Assembly (NCBI GenBank): GCA_017434085.1
Contig: JAFRFY010000174.1
Span: 1 to 48,702, forward strand
DNA from: Clostridia bacterium
Lineage (GTDB): Bacteria > Bacillota > Clostridia > Christensenellales > Aristaeellaceae
DNA length: 48,702 bases
Direction: 5' to 3'
Within the stretch, counting starts at the first letter, position 1. Each line of letters begins with the position of its first letter. Position numbers and translations under genes: made by a program. The notes under the pieces are model-generated. The model was not told where the DNA came from. It searched no databases and saw only the letters and a list, made by a program, of their open reading frames with translations. Positions 8,703 to 17,278 of the stretch are shown piece after piece.

Positions 8703-11700
8703 TGAAAAAGGATTGTTTGAAGCGGCTGACGGCGTGGCTGCTGGCGGCGCTTTTGATGGCTTCGCCCGCGCTGGCCGAGGCTGACGACGCGCCGGTCGTC
8801 ATGACGGCGGCGGTGGACGCCGAGGTGGCGGAGGCCGACCTGATGGACCTCCCCGATGACGACGACGCGGAGCCCCTCGACGACGCCATCGAAGGGGTCT
8901 GGGAGGCTGTGCCCGCGGAGGCGGCCGCCCTGGAGGTTTCGGCGGAGCCCGCGACCTCCGGAGAGTATGCCGAAGGGACGCCCGGGACGCAGGCCGCGCC
9001 GGAGCCCGCGGCGGACGCCGCTGCGATGGAACCCGTCGCGGAGGAAACTTCCGCGGAGGATGCCGCCGCGGAGGGCGCGGAGAATCCCGCAGCGGAGGGC
9101 GTGAAGAACCCTGCTGAGGAGGGCGTGAAGGACGCCGAAGAGAGCGCCAAACCCGTGTCTGCGGCGCAAACCGTGAAGCCGTCCGAGGCGACGGCGGAGC
9201 AAAAGCCCGTTGAAAAGGCGGGGGAGAAGTCCGGCGAGGATACTGAAGAAGCATCAGAAAAGACTGAGTCAAAATCGGAAAAGGACGAGGCTGCATCAGA
9301 TAAAGACGAGGTTTCATCGGAAAAGGATGAGGATACGTCGGAAGAGGACGAGGTAAAATCGGATAAGGACGAGGATACGTCGGAAAAGGACGAGGATTCA
9401 TCGGAAAAGACTGGGGGAGCATCGGAAAAGGACGAGGATTCATCGGAAAAGACTGAGGGAACATCGGAAAAGGACGAGGATTCATCGGAAAAGGACGAGG
9501 ATTCATCGGAAAAGGACGAGGATACGTCGGAAGAGGACGAGGCTAAATCGGAAAAGGACGAGGATTCATCGAAAAAGACCGAGGCTGCGTCGGATAAGGA
9601 CGAGGCTACATCGGAGAAGGACGAGATTACATCGAAGAAGGCCGAGGCGTCGTCTTCGGAGCCCGCGGTGGCAACACCGGCGGCACCGGCGGCGCCTGCG
9701 GCAGAAGCGGCACCGGCGGCGGAGGAAGCGCCCGCGCCGGCGCTGCTGGAGGCCGAGATCTACATGGGCAAGGGCGAAAAGCGCGTGCTGACGCCCGCCT
9801 GCGACCCGTCGGCGGTCGGCGCGATCACCTGGGCGTCCTCAAAGCCCGGGGTGGTGTCCGTGTCCAGGGCCGGCAAGTTGACCGCCCGCAGGCGGGGCAG
9901 CGCCGTGATCACCGTGGCGACGCAGAGCGGCCTGTCCGCCACCTGCCTGGTGCACGTGAACAAGGCCCCCGCCAAGGTGCGCATACTCCCCGGGAAGAAG
10001 CTGTCCATGGGCGCGGGCGAGACCTTTGTGTTCGGCGCGAAGCTGTCCAAGGGCGCGAGCTCGGCGCTGCGGTGGTCCAGCACCAACCCCGCCGTGGTGT
10101 CGGTGAACGCCCTGGGCGTGGCGACGGCGTCCGCCCCGGGCACGGCGAAGATCGTGGTCAGGACCTTCAACGGAAAGAAGGCCGCCTGCAAGGTCAGGGT
10201 GCATGCCGCGCCCACCGCCGTGGCGCTCTCCGCGGGGGATCAGACGCTGGGCGTGGGTATGACCGTGGACATGAAGCCCATCGTCAACGCGGGCGCGGCG
10301 GCGAACGTCGTGCTGTCCAGCGACAACCTGGGCGTGGCCGTCGTCAACGGCAACAAGGTCACCGGCGTGGCCCCGGGCACCGCGGTGATCACCGCCACGA
10401 CCTACAACGGGCTCGCCGCCGCCGCCACGGTGACGGTGGTGCCCGCGCCCACCGCCGTGGGGCTGGGCTACGCCACGCTGCACATGGGCGTGGGCGAGAA
10501 GCTGACGCTGCGGCCCGCCACCAATCCGGGCAGCTATGCCTCCTTTACCTACAGGAGCAGCAAGAAGAGCGTGGTCAGGGTGTCCGCCGGCGGCGTGATC
10601 AAGGCCCGGAAGCGGGGCAGCGCCACCGTGACCGTCACCACCTACAACGGCCTCAGGACCCGGGTGAAGGTGAAGGTGTACAAGGCCCCCTCCAAGCTGA
10701 CGCTCAAGCCCAAGTCGCTGGCCATGGAGCCGGGCGGCACCTATCAGCTCAAGGCCGTTGTGCCCAAGGGCTCCGCGGCCATGGTGACCTTTGCCAGCAG
10801 CGATCCCGGGGTGGTGTCCGTGGACGCCGCGGGCGTGCTGCACGCCTACCGGATCGGCGCCGCCACCATCACCGGCGTCACCTACAATCACAAGAAGGCG
10901 ACCTGCAAGGTGATCGTGGGGGACTTCTCCGGCGGCGGCACGGTCGGCGCGGACGGCAACGTGCTGACGCTGAGCAGCCAGGGCATGGTGATGCTGGCCA
11001 AGGGCGCGACCTGGTCCCTGACCGCCTCCGCCACGGGAGGATTGAAGGGCATCACCTGGTCCACTACCGCGAAGGCCATCGCCTCGATCAGCGCCGACGG
11101 CGCTTCCTGCACCGTCAAGGGTGCGGGGTCCGGCACGGCCATTGTGGGCGCGAAGCTGCCCGGCGGCGCTACCGCCTCCGTGATCGTCATGGTGGCGGAC
11201 ACCGGCGATCTGTCCACGACCAACTTCAACAACGTCTTAAAGGCGCTGCTGACCCACGAGGAGCTGATCAACAGCGACGCCGGGGGCAATGTGATCTGGG
11301 ACATGGTGTCCGCCAAGCTGCGCAAGGCCGGGATACTGCAGGAGCGCGTGAACAGCCTGATCGCCAGCCTGCGCGGGGCCGACCCCACCTACCGCAACCT
11401 GTACCTCTATTCGCTGGGCACCTACGACATCGTGGCGGAAAAGGCCAGCCTGTCGGCGTCCTACTTCGATCAGGACAGCGACAAGCTCTACCTGAAGCGC
11501 AGCAGCAAGTATGCCTCCGGCACGCTCTACGACTACGTGGTGTTCCACGAATCCGGCCACGCCATCGACTGGAACTACAACGGCGGCGGGCTGGATTCGC
11601 TCAACGATGACGCCACGGCCGCGCTGCTCTCCGACGTGCGCAAGCTGCTGACGGACCGGGTGGCCGCCGCCATCTCCGCCGCGGGGGTGACCTCCGCCGT

Positions 11701-12169
11701 GGATGGCGAAAAGGTGGTCAATGCGCTGATGGACTACCGGACGCTTCTGAACTTCGACGTGGTCCGCAGCGAGCTGGGCCTCACCGACGACGAGGTGACG
11801 GTCTACACCCAGCTGGCAAACAGCATGGGCGCGGAGATGAACACCACGCTGCCCGTCAACAACGGCTGCATGGTGTGGGACGCCGTCGAGGGCGCGACCA
11901 ACTACGCCGTGCACGGCAGCTTCGGCCACTACTACCTGCTCAACAGCACGCAGTACGCCAACGCCGCCAAGACCTACTTCTACAACCTGCAGGGCACGCC
12001 CTCCATCACCACGGAGCCCTGGGCGGAGTTCTTCTCCGCGAACGTCATGGGCGACAGCAATACCCTCCAGAAGAACTGGAGCTACCTGCCCCAGACCTGC
12101 AAGTACTTCGCGGAGAAGTTCGTGCCGAAGCTTGTGGAATACTTTACCGATAAGATCAAGAACGCTTGA
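8702..12169 (+). CDS. Large secreted protein: heptapeptide repeats, six Ig-like (BIG2) repeats, C-terminal HESGH metallopeptidase-like domain
   Basis: 1,155 residues from the ATG at 8702, which overlaps the previous stop; an upstream in-frame start would sit inside the preceding gene. Signal peptide at about 1-27. Residues about 28-180 are acidic, Ala/Glu-rich disordered sequence. Residues 182-314 are 19 tandem heptapeptides of the EDSSEKD type. An Ala/Pro linker follows, then six bacterial Ig-like group 2 repeats (about 350-840) with recurrent GVVSV and G.A.ITV.TYNG motifs. The last 315 residues hold HESGH (H949-H953) and a downstream TEPWAEFF (E1105, E1109), the arrangement of gluzincin zinc peptidases resembling the anthrax lethal-factor fold. 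There is no LPXTG motif or C-terminal membrane anchor, so the protein is secreted or held non-covalently. Peptidase activity and target are inference. Confidence 0.88.
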   Translation: MKKDCLKRLTAWLLAALLMASPALAEADDAPVVMTAAVDAEVAEADLMDLPDDDDAEPLDDAIEGVWEAVPAEAAALEVSAEPATSGEYAEGTPGTQAAPEPAADAAAMEPVAEETSAEDAAAEGAENPAAEGVKNPAEEGVKDAEESAKPVSAAQTVKPSEATAEQKPVEKAGEKSGEDTEEASEKTESKSEKDEAASDKDEVSSEKDEDTSEEDEVKSDKDEDTSEKDEDSSEKTGGASEKDEDSSEKTEGTSEKDEDSSEKDEDSSEKDEDTSEEDEAKSEKDEDSSKKTEAASDKDEATSEKDEITSKKAEASSSEPAVATPAAPAAPAAEAAPAAEEAPAPALLEAEIYMGKGEKRVLTPACDPSAVGAITWASSKPGVVSVSRAGKLTARRRGSAVITVATQSGLSATCLVHVNKAPAKVRILPGKKLSMGAGETFVFGAKLSKGASSALRWSSTNPAVVSVNALGVATASAPGTAKIVVRTFNGKKAACKVRVHAAPTAVALSAGDQTLGVGMTVDMKPIVNAGAAANVVLSSDNLGVAVVNGNKVTGVAPGTAVITATTYNGLAAAATVTVVPAPTAVGLGYATLHMGVGEKLTLRPATNPGSYASFTYRSSKKSVVRVSAGGVIKARKRGSATVTVTTYNGLRTRVKVKVYKAPSKLTLKPKSLAMEPGGTYQLKAVVPKGSAAMVTFASSDPGVVSVDAAGVLHAYRIGAATITGVTYNHKKATCKVIVGDFSGGGTVGADGNVLTLSSQGMVMLAKGATWSLTASATGGLKGITWSTTAKAIASISADGASCTVKGAGSGTAIVGAKLPGGATASVIVMVADTGDLSTTNFNNVLKALLTHEELINSDAGGNVIWDMVSAKLRKAGILQERVNSLIASLRGADPTYRNLYLYSLGTYDIVAEKASLSASYFDQDSDKLYLKRSSKYASGTLYDYVVFHESGHAIDWNYNGGGLDSLNDDATAALLSDVRKLLTDRVAAAISAAGVTSAVDGEKVVNALMDYRTLLNFDVVRSELGLTDDEVTVYTQLANSMGAEMNTTLPVNNGCMVWDAVEGATNYAVHGSFGHYYLLNSTQYANAAKTYFYNLQGTPSITTEPWAEFFSANVMGDSNTLQKNWSYLPQTCKYFAEKFVPKLVEYFTDKIKNA
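9245..9643 (+). repeat. 19-copy 21-nt tandem repeat encoding heptapeptides
   Basis: Nineteen in-frame 21-nt units encode heptapeptides of the pattern E-x-x-S-E/D-K-D/T (EDSSEKD, EDTSEED, EAASDKD and so on). A degenerate twentieth follows at 9644. The unit is visibly more A-rich (TCGGAAAAGGACGAG) than the flanking GC-rich coding sequence. Copies differ by few bases, as expected for expansion by slippage or unequal recombination. The encoded segment should be a highly charged extended spacer. Confidence 0.95.
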
Positions 12170-12187
12170 CGAATGGAGGCGTGTGCC

Positions 12188-12634
12188 GTGAAGAGCATTT
12201 TCGCGCTCATACTGGCCCTCGCGCTGCTGACGTCCGCCGCCCTCGCGGAGGGTCGGGAGCTGTCGGGCTACTTTGGAAAGGACATCAAATCGGCGGCCGA
12301 GGAGATCGGCGGGCTGACGTATGCCGAGGGCACCGAGTTCAAGGACAACTACACCGGCGACGCGCTGGCGCTTCGGGGCGACGGCACGGTGCGCGTGATC
12401 GAATTGAAGGACGCCCCCGGCGGCGATTCGCTGTGCGGCGTGTCCGTGGGCATGGCGCGCAAGGACGTGCAGGCGCTGATGGCGGGCTGTCCCATGCCCT
12501 GGGAATACGACGAGGAGATCGCCTGGATCATCCGCCCGGACGAAAAGGACGAGCTGAACAGCGAGACGCTGGTGGTGTTCTTCGGCGAGGACGGCAGGGT
12601 CAACGGCGCGTGGTACCGCACGTCGGGGGTGTAA
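12188..12634 (+). CDS. Small secreted protein of unknown function, 148 aa
   Basis: Not recognised. A GTG start at 12188 is preferred because GGAGG (12175-12179) lies about 8 nt before it; the ATG at 12173 overlaps that ribosome site. The result begins MKSIFALILALALLTSAALAEG, a clean signal peptide. The mature part is about 127 residues and may be a small alpha/beta domain. It lies 18 nt behind the Ig-repeat protein and before a strong terminator, completing a three-gene set of exported proteins. Confidence 0.8.
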   Translation: MKSIFALILALALLTSAALAEGRELSGYFGKDIKSAAEEIGGLTYAEGTEFKDNYTGDALALRGDGTVRVIELKDAPGGDSLCGVSVGMARKDVQALMAGCPMPWEYDEEIAWIIRPDEKDELNSETLVVFFGEDGRVNGAWYRTSGV

Positions 12635-12664
12635 AAGGCCATATTTAACAGAAAATGGCCTTTT
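12633..12664 (+). terminator. Terminator of the secreted-protein operon
   Basis: AAAAGGCCAT (12633-12642) pairs with ATGGCCTTTT (12655-12664), a 10-bp stem ending in T residues. Its first bases overlap the stop codon of the preceding gene. Confidence 0.85.
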
Positions 12665-12681
12665 CAAAGGGCTTGCGCGCG

Positions 12682-12690
12682 TGGTATAAT
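12682..12690 (+). promoter_or_regulatory. Extended -10 promoter of rplS, with about 70-nt leader
   Basis: TGGTATAAT (12682-12690) is a perfect -10 with the TG extension; the -35 region is poor. The start site near 12697 leaves a leader of about 70 nt. In it an ACAAG (12693-12697) is complementary to CTTGT (12744-12748), and a ribosomal-protein leader structure of the L19 type is possible but not established. Confidence 0.55.
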
Positions 12691-12768
12691 AGACAAGTTG
12701 AAATCGGGCGGTCCTCTGTTTGCGCACGCAATCCATGAACGTCCTTGTGAGGAAAGGAGGAAAATCCC

Positions 12769-13113
12769 ATGAATGAGATCATCCGTTCCATCGAGAGCGC
12801 CCAGCTCAAGAGCGACATCCCGGAGTTCGCCGTCGGTGATACCGTGCGCGTTCAGGTAAAGGTTGTCGAAGGCTCCCGCGAACGTCTGCAGGCCTTTGAG
12901 GGCGTGGTCATCGCCCGCCGCAACGGCTCTGTCCGCGAAACGTTCACCGTTCGCCGCACCTCTTACGGCGTCGGTGTCGAGCGCACGTTCCCGCTGCACA
13001 GCCCCCGCGTGGATTCCATCAAGGTCATCCGTCGTGGTAAGGTTCGCCGCGCGAAGCTGTACTATCTGCGCGAGCGCAGCGGCAAGGCTGCCAAGGTCAA
13101 GGAAAGGACTTAA
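12769..13113 (+). CDS. rplS: 50S ribosomal protein L19
   Basis: Sits at the 30S-50S interface. The 114 residues match the family: [45 protein letters not shown], and the C-terminal [29 protein letters not shown] precedes the ATG. It heads the conserved order rplS-rbgA-rnhB-yraN, though a terminator separates it from rbgA. Confidence 0.98.
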   Translation: MNEIIRSIESAQLKSDIPEFAVGDTVRVQVKVVEGSRERLQAFEGVVIARRNGSVRETFTVRRTSYGVGVERTFPLHSPRVDSIKVIRRGKVRRAKLYYLRERSGKAAKVKERT

Positions 13114-13129
13114 TTTCTTTGCGCCGAAT

Positions 13130-13164
13130 CCGGGAATCGCACTTATGCGCGGTTCCCGGTTTTT
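13130..13164 (+). terminator. Terminator after rplS
   Basis: CCGGGAA (13130-13136) pairs with TTCCCGG (13153-13159), with an inner CGC/GCG pairing, followed by TTTTT. Confidence 0.85.
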
Positions 13165-13167
13165 ATG

Positions 13168-13226
13168 CTTGGGAATGGCGGCGGCATTCTTTAATTCACA
13201 ATTCCCAATTCCCCATTCCCAATTCC
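13168..13226. repeat. Heptamer inverted-arm repeat, copy A (rplS-rbgA gap)
   Basis: Short left arm TTGGGAATGG (13169-13178), core GGCATTCTTTAATTC (13183-13197), then a right arm of CCCAATT/CCCATT words up to 13226, directly before the rbgA ribosome site. The same core occurs as GGCATTCTATAATTC in the copies at 18033 and 18919. Confidence 0.8.
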
Positions 13227-13243
13227 TCCGAAGGAGACTGATC

Positions 13244-14170
13244 ATGCCTGATAAAATCAACTGGTATCCCGGACACATGGCGAAATCGCGGCGGCTGCTT
13301 ACAGACCAGCTGCGCTCGGTGGACGCGGTGATCGAGCTGTGCGACGCCCGCGCGCCGCTGGCCACCCGAAACGGCGACCTGGCGAAGCTGACCCGGGGCA
13401 AGGCGCGCATCCTCGTATTGAACAAGGCGGACCTGGCCGACGACGCGGAGACCGCGCGCTGGCTGGAGCGCTTTCGCCGGGAGGGCCTGGAGGCCATGCG
13501 CTTTAATTCCAACGGCGGCCGGACGAAGGAGATACTGCAGCGCATCGAGGCGGCGTCCCGGCCCGCGCTGGAGCGCTTCGCGGCGCGGGGGGTCAAAAAG
13601 ACCGTGCGCTTCATGGTCACGGGCATCCCCAACGTGGGCAAGTCCACCTTCATCAACCGCCTGCACGGCTCCGCCATCGCCAAGGCCTCGGACCGGCCCG
13701 GCGTGACGCGCTCCAACCAGTGGGTGAAGCTGAATCCCTATCTGGAGATACTGGACACTCCCGGCATGCTGCCGCCCCGCATGGACGATCAGGAGGGCGC
13801 GCGGCTGCTGGCGTACCTGGGGTCCATACGCGACGAGATCATGGACACCGAGGACCTGGCGGGCGGGCTGCTCCAACTGCTCTACGGCATCGCGCCCGAC
13901 GCCGTCGCCCGGCGCTTCAAGCTGCCCGTGGACGTGGAGAACACCCCCCACGCCCTGCTGGAGGCCGCCTGCAAGGGGCGCGGCTGGCTGTTGTCCGGCG
14001 GGCGCTTCGACACCGACCGCGCCGCCGCGCTGGTGCTGGACGAGTTCCGCGCCGGAAAGGTCGGAAAGATCACTATTCAGGGGGCTCTGCCCCCTGAGAC
14101 ACCCGCTCAGGGGACTGAGCCCCCTGAGAACCCCCAGTCGCGCCGCTTCGCGGCGCAGGGAGAACGATGA
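13244..14170 (+). CDS. rbgA: Ribosome biogenesis GTPase RbgA (YlqF)
   Basis: Circularly permuted GTPase required for late 50S assembly. Motif order G4-G5-G1-G2-G3 is visible: NKADL (about residue 60), then GIPNVGKSTFINRL (about 128) and DTPGML (about 168). The conserved opening INWYPGHMAKSRR fixes the start at 13244 with AAGGAG upstream. The protein is 308 residues. Its last 30 or so (after GKITI) are encoded by a repeat and look foreign (Pro/Glu/Arg-rich), replacing the usual short C-terminus. rnhB begins 1 nt after the stop. Confidence 0.95.
   Translation: MPDKINWYPGHMAKSRRLLTDQLRSVDAVIELCDARAPLATRNGDLAKLTRGKARILVLNKADLADDAETARWLERFRREGLEAMRFNSNGGRTKEILQRIEAASRPALERFAARGVKKTVRFMVTGIPNVGKSTFINRLHGSAIAKASDRPGVTRSNQWVKLNPYLEILDTPGMLPPRMDDQEGARLLAYLGSIRDEIMDTEDLAGGLLQLLYGIAPDAVARRFKLPVDVENTPHALLEAACKGRGWLLSGGRFDTDRAAALVLDEFRAGKVGKITIQGALPPETPAQGTEPPENPQSRRFAAQGER
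14075..14160. repeat. Palindromic GC-rich repeat fused to the 3' end of rbgA
   Basis: Three successive hairpin-forming segments: GGGGGCTCTGCCCCC, then CTCAGGGG/CCCCTGAG arms, then GCGCCGCTTCGCGGCGC. They lie inside the open frame and supply the tail of RbgA up to the stop at 14168. No second copy was seen in this window. Confidence 0.6.
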
Positions 14171-14171
14171 T

Positions 14172-14798
14172 ATGAAGAGAGAGACCGCAGAACAAAAGCT
14201 GCTCAGGCTCACGCAGATCGAGCGCGGCCTGTGGGATGCGGGGCATGTCGTGGCGGGCATCGACGAGGTGGGCCGCGGGCCGCTGGCGGGACCTGTGGTG
14301 ACGGCCTGCGTCTGCATCGCCCCGGACAGGCTGGTGCCGGGGGTGGACGACTCCAAGAAGCTCAGCGAGAAGCGGCGGGAGGCGCTGTACCCGCTGCTCA
14401 TGGCGGCGGCGGACTACGCCGAGACCTGCTTCGTCTGGCCGGAGGAGATCGACGATATCAACATACTCAACGCCACGAAGCGGGCCATGGAGACCTGCGC
14501 CGCGGGCTTTTCGGGCGATGTCATACTGGTGGACGCCGTGCAGGGCCTGAGGCTGCCCTGCGAGGCCCGGGCGCTCATACACGGCGACGCGCTGAGCTAC
14601 ATGATCGGCGCGGCGTCGGTGGTGGCGAAGGTCACCCGCGACCGCTACATGATCGATATGGACGCGAAATACCCGATGTATGGCTTTGCCCGGAACAAGG
14701 GCTACGGCACCGCCGAGCACATCGCGGCGATACGCCGCTTCGGCCCCTGCCCGCTGCACCGGCGCAGCTTCATCGGGAAGATACTGGGGGAAGCATGA
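14172..14798 (+). CDS. rnhB: Ribonuclease HII
   Basis: Removes RNA from RNA/DNA hybrids and misinserted ribonucleotides. 208 residues with GIDEVGRGPLAGPVV (catalytic Asp-Glu), DDSKKLSEKRRE, the ILVDAVQGL region with the third Asp, and ARNKGYGTAEH. The stop overlaps the yraN start (ATGA). Confidence 0.97.
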   Translation: MKRETAEQKLLRLTQIERGLWDAGHVVAGIDEVGRGPLAGPVVTACVCIAPDRLVPGVDDSKKLSEKRREALYPLLMAAADYAETCFVWPEEIDDINILNATKRAMETCAAGFSGDVILVDAVQGLRLPCEARALIHGDALSYMIGAASVVAKVTRDRYMIDMDAKYPMYGFARNKGYGTAEHIAAIRRFGPCPLHRRSFIGKILGEA

Positions 14799-15154
14799 GC
14801 AGGCGCGGCTTTGGATCGGAGGGCGAGCACATCGTCCGGGACTACCTGACCGGACAGGGCTATGTGGTGCTGGACATGAACTACCGCCGCGGCCCCGGGG
14901 AGATCGACGTGATCGCGCGGCAGGGCGACACGCTGGTGTTCGTCGAGGTCAAGCGCCGCACGGACGACCGCTACGGACGCCCCGCGGAGGCCGTCACGCC
15001 GCAAAAGCGCGAGCGCATCGTGCACACCGCCCTGCTCTACATGCAGGAAAAACAGTGCGACGACGCGCCCGCGCGCTTTGACATCGTCGAGCTCACCCCC
15101 GGACGGATCAACCATATCGAGGGCGCGTTCGACGCGAGCGATATATTCTTCTGA
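14795..15154 (+). CDS. yraN: UPF0102 family protein YraN, nuclease-fold
   Basis: 119 residues with the restriction-endonuclease-like core: GEHIVRDYLTGQGYVVL, GEIDVIARQGDTLVFVEVKRR (the D and E-x-K of a PD-(D/E)XK fold). Its role is unknown, though it is nearly always next to rnhB. The ATG at 14795 gives a 4-nt overlap with rnhB. It is convergent with hisIE, with only 2 bp between the stop codons and no terminator visible. Confidence 0.92.
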   Translation: MSRRGFGSEGEHIVRDYLTGQGYVVLDMNYRRGPGEIDVIARQGDTLVFVEVKRRTDDRYGRPAEAVTPQKRERIVHTALLYMQEKQCDDAPARFDIVELTPGRINHIEGAFDASDIFF

Positions 15155-15156
15155 AA

Positions 15157-15810
15157 TTATACCATTTTTTCCTGCTTGACCTTGTGGTCGATCACGTGGC
15201 GGGAGGCGAGCTCCTTATGGATGTCCTCGAGGGAGATGCCCATCTGGATCATCAGCACCATCACGTGATAGGTGAGGTCGGCGATTTCGTAGACGGTCTC
15301 GGCCACGTCCCCGGCCTTGCCCGCGATGATGACCTCGGTGGATTCCTCGCCCACCTTCTTGAGGATCTTGTCGATGCCCTTTTCAAACAGGTAGGTGGTG
15401 TAGCTGCCTTCCTTCTTCTCGGTCTTGCGGCCCCGGATGAGATCCATCAGCCCCTCCAGCGTGAAGGCGTGGTTCTCTTCGGACTCAAACACCGGGTTGG
15501 TGAAGCAGGAGTCCGTGCCCAGGTGGCAGGCGGGGCCGTCCTTGAGGACCTCGACCACCAGCGCGTCCCTGTCGCAGTCCGCGGTGATGGACACGATGTG
15601 CTGGTAGTTGCCGCTGGTCTCGCCCTTGAGCCACAGCTCCTGCCGCGACCGGCTCCAGAAGCAGGTGAGCTGCTTTTTAATCGATATTTCAAGGCTCTCC
15701 CGGTTCATGTAGGCCAGGGTGAGCACTTTTTTGGTCTCCGCGTCCACCACGATGGCCGGGATCAGGCCCTTTTCGTCGAATTTCAGGGTATTCAAATCAA
15801 TCATGGTCAT
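15157..15810 (-). CDS. hisI: Bifunctional phosphoribosyl-AMP cyclohydrolase / phosphoribosyl-ATP pyrophosphatase
   Basis: Steps 2 and 3 of histidine synthesis in one chain (hisIE). N-terminal cyclohydrolase (about 1-115) has [19 protein letters not shown] and the metal site [13 protein letters not shown]-terminal pyrophosphatase (about 125-217) has [12 protein letters not shown]. Last gene of the operon. ATG at 15810 overlaps the hisF stop (ATGA); an ATG at 15804 has better ribosome-site spacing and is an alternative. Confidence 0.96.
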   Translation of the reverse strand: MTMIDLNTLKFDEKGLIPAIVVDAETKKVLTLAYMNRESLEISIKKQLTCFWSRSRQELWLKGETSGNYQHIVSITADCDRDALVVEVLKDGPACHLGTDSCFTNPVFESEENHAFTLEGLMDLIRGRKTEKKEGSYTTYLFEKGIDKILKKVGEESTEVIIAGKAGDVAETVYEIADLTYHVMVLMIQMGISLEDIHKELASRHVIDHKVKQEKMV

Positions 15811-16565
15811 AACCTCACAGTGATGTCGTTGTCGCGCAGTACGCGCTTCAAGTCGTGGATATCCACCTCGCCGAAGTGGAATATGGAGGCCGCCAGCCCC
15901 GCGTCCACCCGGGGCAGCGCCTTGAACAGCCGAACGAAGTCCTCAATGCGGCCCGCGCCGCCGGAGGCGATCACCGGCACGCTGACCGCGTCGCACACGG
16001 CGGAGAGCATTTCCAGGTCGAAGCCGCCCTTCACGCCGTCGGTGTCGATGGAGTTCAGCACCACCTCGCCCGCGCCGTTGTCCACGCAGCGCCTGATCCA
16101 GGACACGGCTTCGAGCCCGGTGTCCTCGCGCCCGCCCTTGGCGAACACGCGGAAGCCGCCGTCCACCCGCTTTACGTCGGCGGAGATCACCACGCACTGG
16201 CTGCCGTAGCGCTTCGCCGCCGCGGGGATCAGCTCCGGGTTGCGGATGGCGCCGGAGTTCACGGACACCTTGTCCGCGCCGCAGTTCAATACCCGGGCGA
16301 AGTCGTCCACGGTGTTGATGCCGCCGCCCACGGTCAGCGGTATGAACACCTTCGAGGCGACCTTACGCAGTATGTCGGTGAACAGCGCCCGGCCCTCGGC
16401 GGAGGCGGTGATATCGTAGAACACCAGCTCGTCCGCGCCGCATTTGGAGTAGTATTCCGCCAGCTTCACCGGGCTGGACACGTCCTGGAGGCCCAGGAAG
16501 TTGACCCCCTTCACCACCCGGCCGTCCTTCACGTCCAGGCAGGGGATGATGCGTTTGGTGATCAT
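15807..16565 (-). CDS. hisF: Imidazole glycerol phosphate synthase, cyclase subunit
   Basis: Uses ammonia from HisH to form imidazole-glycerol phosphate and AICAR. 252-residue (beta-alpha)8 barrel. The opening [19 protein letters not shown] carries the first catalytic Asp; [12 protein letters not shown] carries the second. The start at 16565 overlaps the hisA stop (ATGA); a longer frame running upstream through hisA is an artefact. Confidence 0.97.
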   Translation of the reverse strand: MITKRIIPCLDVKDGRVVKGVNFLGLQDVSSPVKLAEYYSKCGADELVFYDITASAEGRALFTDILRKVASKVFIPLTVGGGINTVDDFARVLNCGADKVSVNSGAIRNPELIPAAAKRYGSQCVVISADVKRVDGGFRVFAKGGREDTGLEAVSWIRRCVDNGAGEVVLNSIDTDGVKGGFDLEMLSAVCDAVSVPVIASGGAGRIEDFVRLFKALPRVDAGLAASIFHFGEVDIHDLKRVLRDNDITVRL

Positions 16566-17278
16566 CGGGACGCCTCCTCTATGGCCTGCCTGAGATCGAT
16601 GGCCCCGGTGTAGTACGCCTTGCCGATGATGGCGCCGTAGAGCTTCATGCGCGCCAGCGCCCGCACGTCCTCCAGCGTGGACACCCCGCCGGAGGCCACG
16701 ATGTTCATGGCGCACTTCTTTTGCAGATCGGCGTAGAGCGCCCGGTTGGTGCCGCGCATGGCGCCGTCCCGGGAGATGTCGGTGCAGATCACGGTGGTGA
16801 CGCCCATGTGCTGGAAGCGGTCCATGAACGCCTCGAGGGTCATGTCGCAGAGCTCCGTCCAGCCCTTGATGGCGATGCAGCCGTCCCGCACGTCCGCGCC
16901 CACGGCGATGGCGGGGCCGTACTGATCCACCGCGCGCTGCACGAAGTCGCCGTCGGTGATGGCCGCCGTGCCCAGTATCACCCGGCGCACGCCGATGGAG
17001 AGGTACTTCCGCACCGCGTCCATGGACCTTATGCCGCCGCCCAGCTCCACGAACAGGCCGGTGTTCTCGACGATTTTGCGCACCGTGTCGGCGTTGGGCG
17101 TGCCGCCGGTCTTGGCGCCCTCCAGGTCCACCATGTGCAGGTACTGCGCCCCGGCGGCCTCGAACTTTTTCGCCGTGTTCAGCGGCTCCGGGTCGTAGAC
17201 GGTCATTTGCCGATAGTCGCCCTTGTAGAGCCGGACCGCCTTGCCCTCGTACAGGTCGATGGCGGGGAATATGTTCAT
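16562..17278 (-). CDS. hisA: ProFAR isomerase HisA
   Basis: Amadori isomerase, step 4 of histidine synthesis. 238-residue barrel starting MNIFPAIDLYEGKAVRL with the catalytic Asp in PAIDL and the second in VGADVRDG. The start at 17278 overlaps the hisH stop (ATGA) and is served by GGGAGGGG inside the end of hisH. An ATG at 17293 overlaps that ribosome site and is unlikely. Confidence 0.97.
   Translation of the reverse strand: MNIFPAIDLYEGKAVRLYKGDYRQMTVYDPEPLNTAKKFEAAGAQYLHMVDLEGAKTGGTPNADTVRKIVENTGLFVELGGGIRSMDAVRKYLSIGVRRVILGTAAITDGDFVQRAVDQYGPAIAVGADVRDGCIAIKGWTELCDMTLEAFMDRFQHMGVTTVICTDISRDGAMRGTNRALYADLQKKCAMNIVASGGVSTLEDVRALARMKLYGAIIGKAYYTGAIDLRQAIEEASR

Noticed and set aside
8799-9506. 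Minus-strand ORF with repeated NPRPFPM-like units
   Set aside because: Direct consequence of the 21-nt repeat read on the other strand; no ribosome site.
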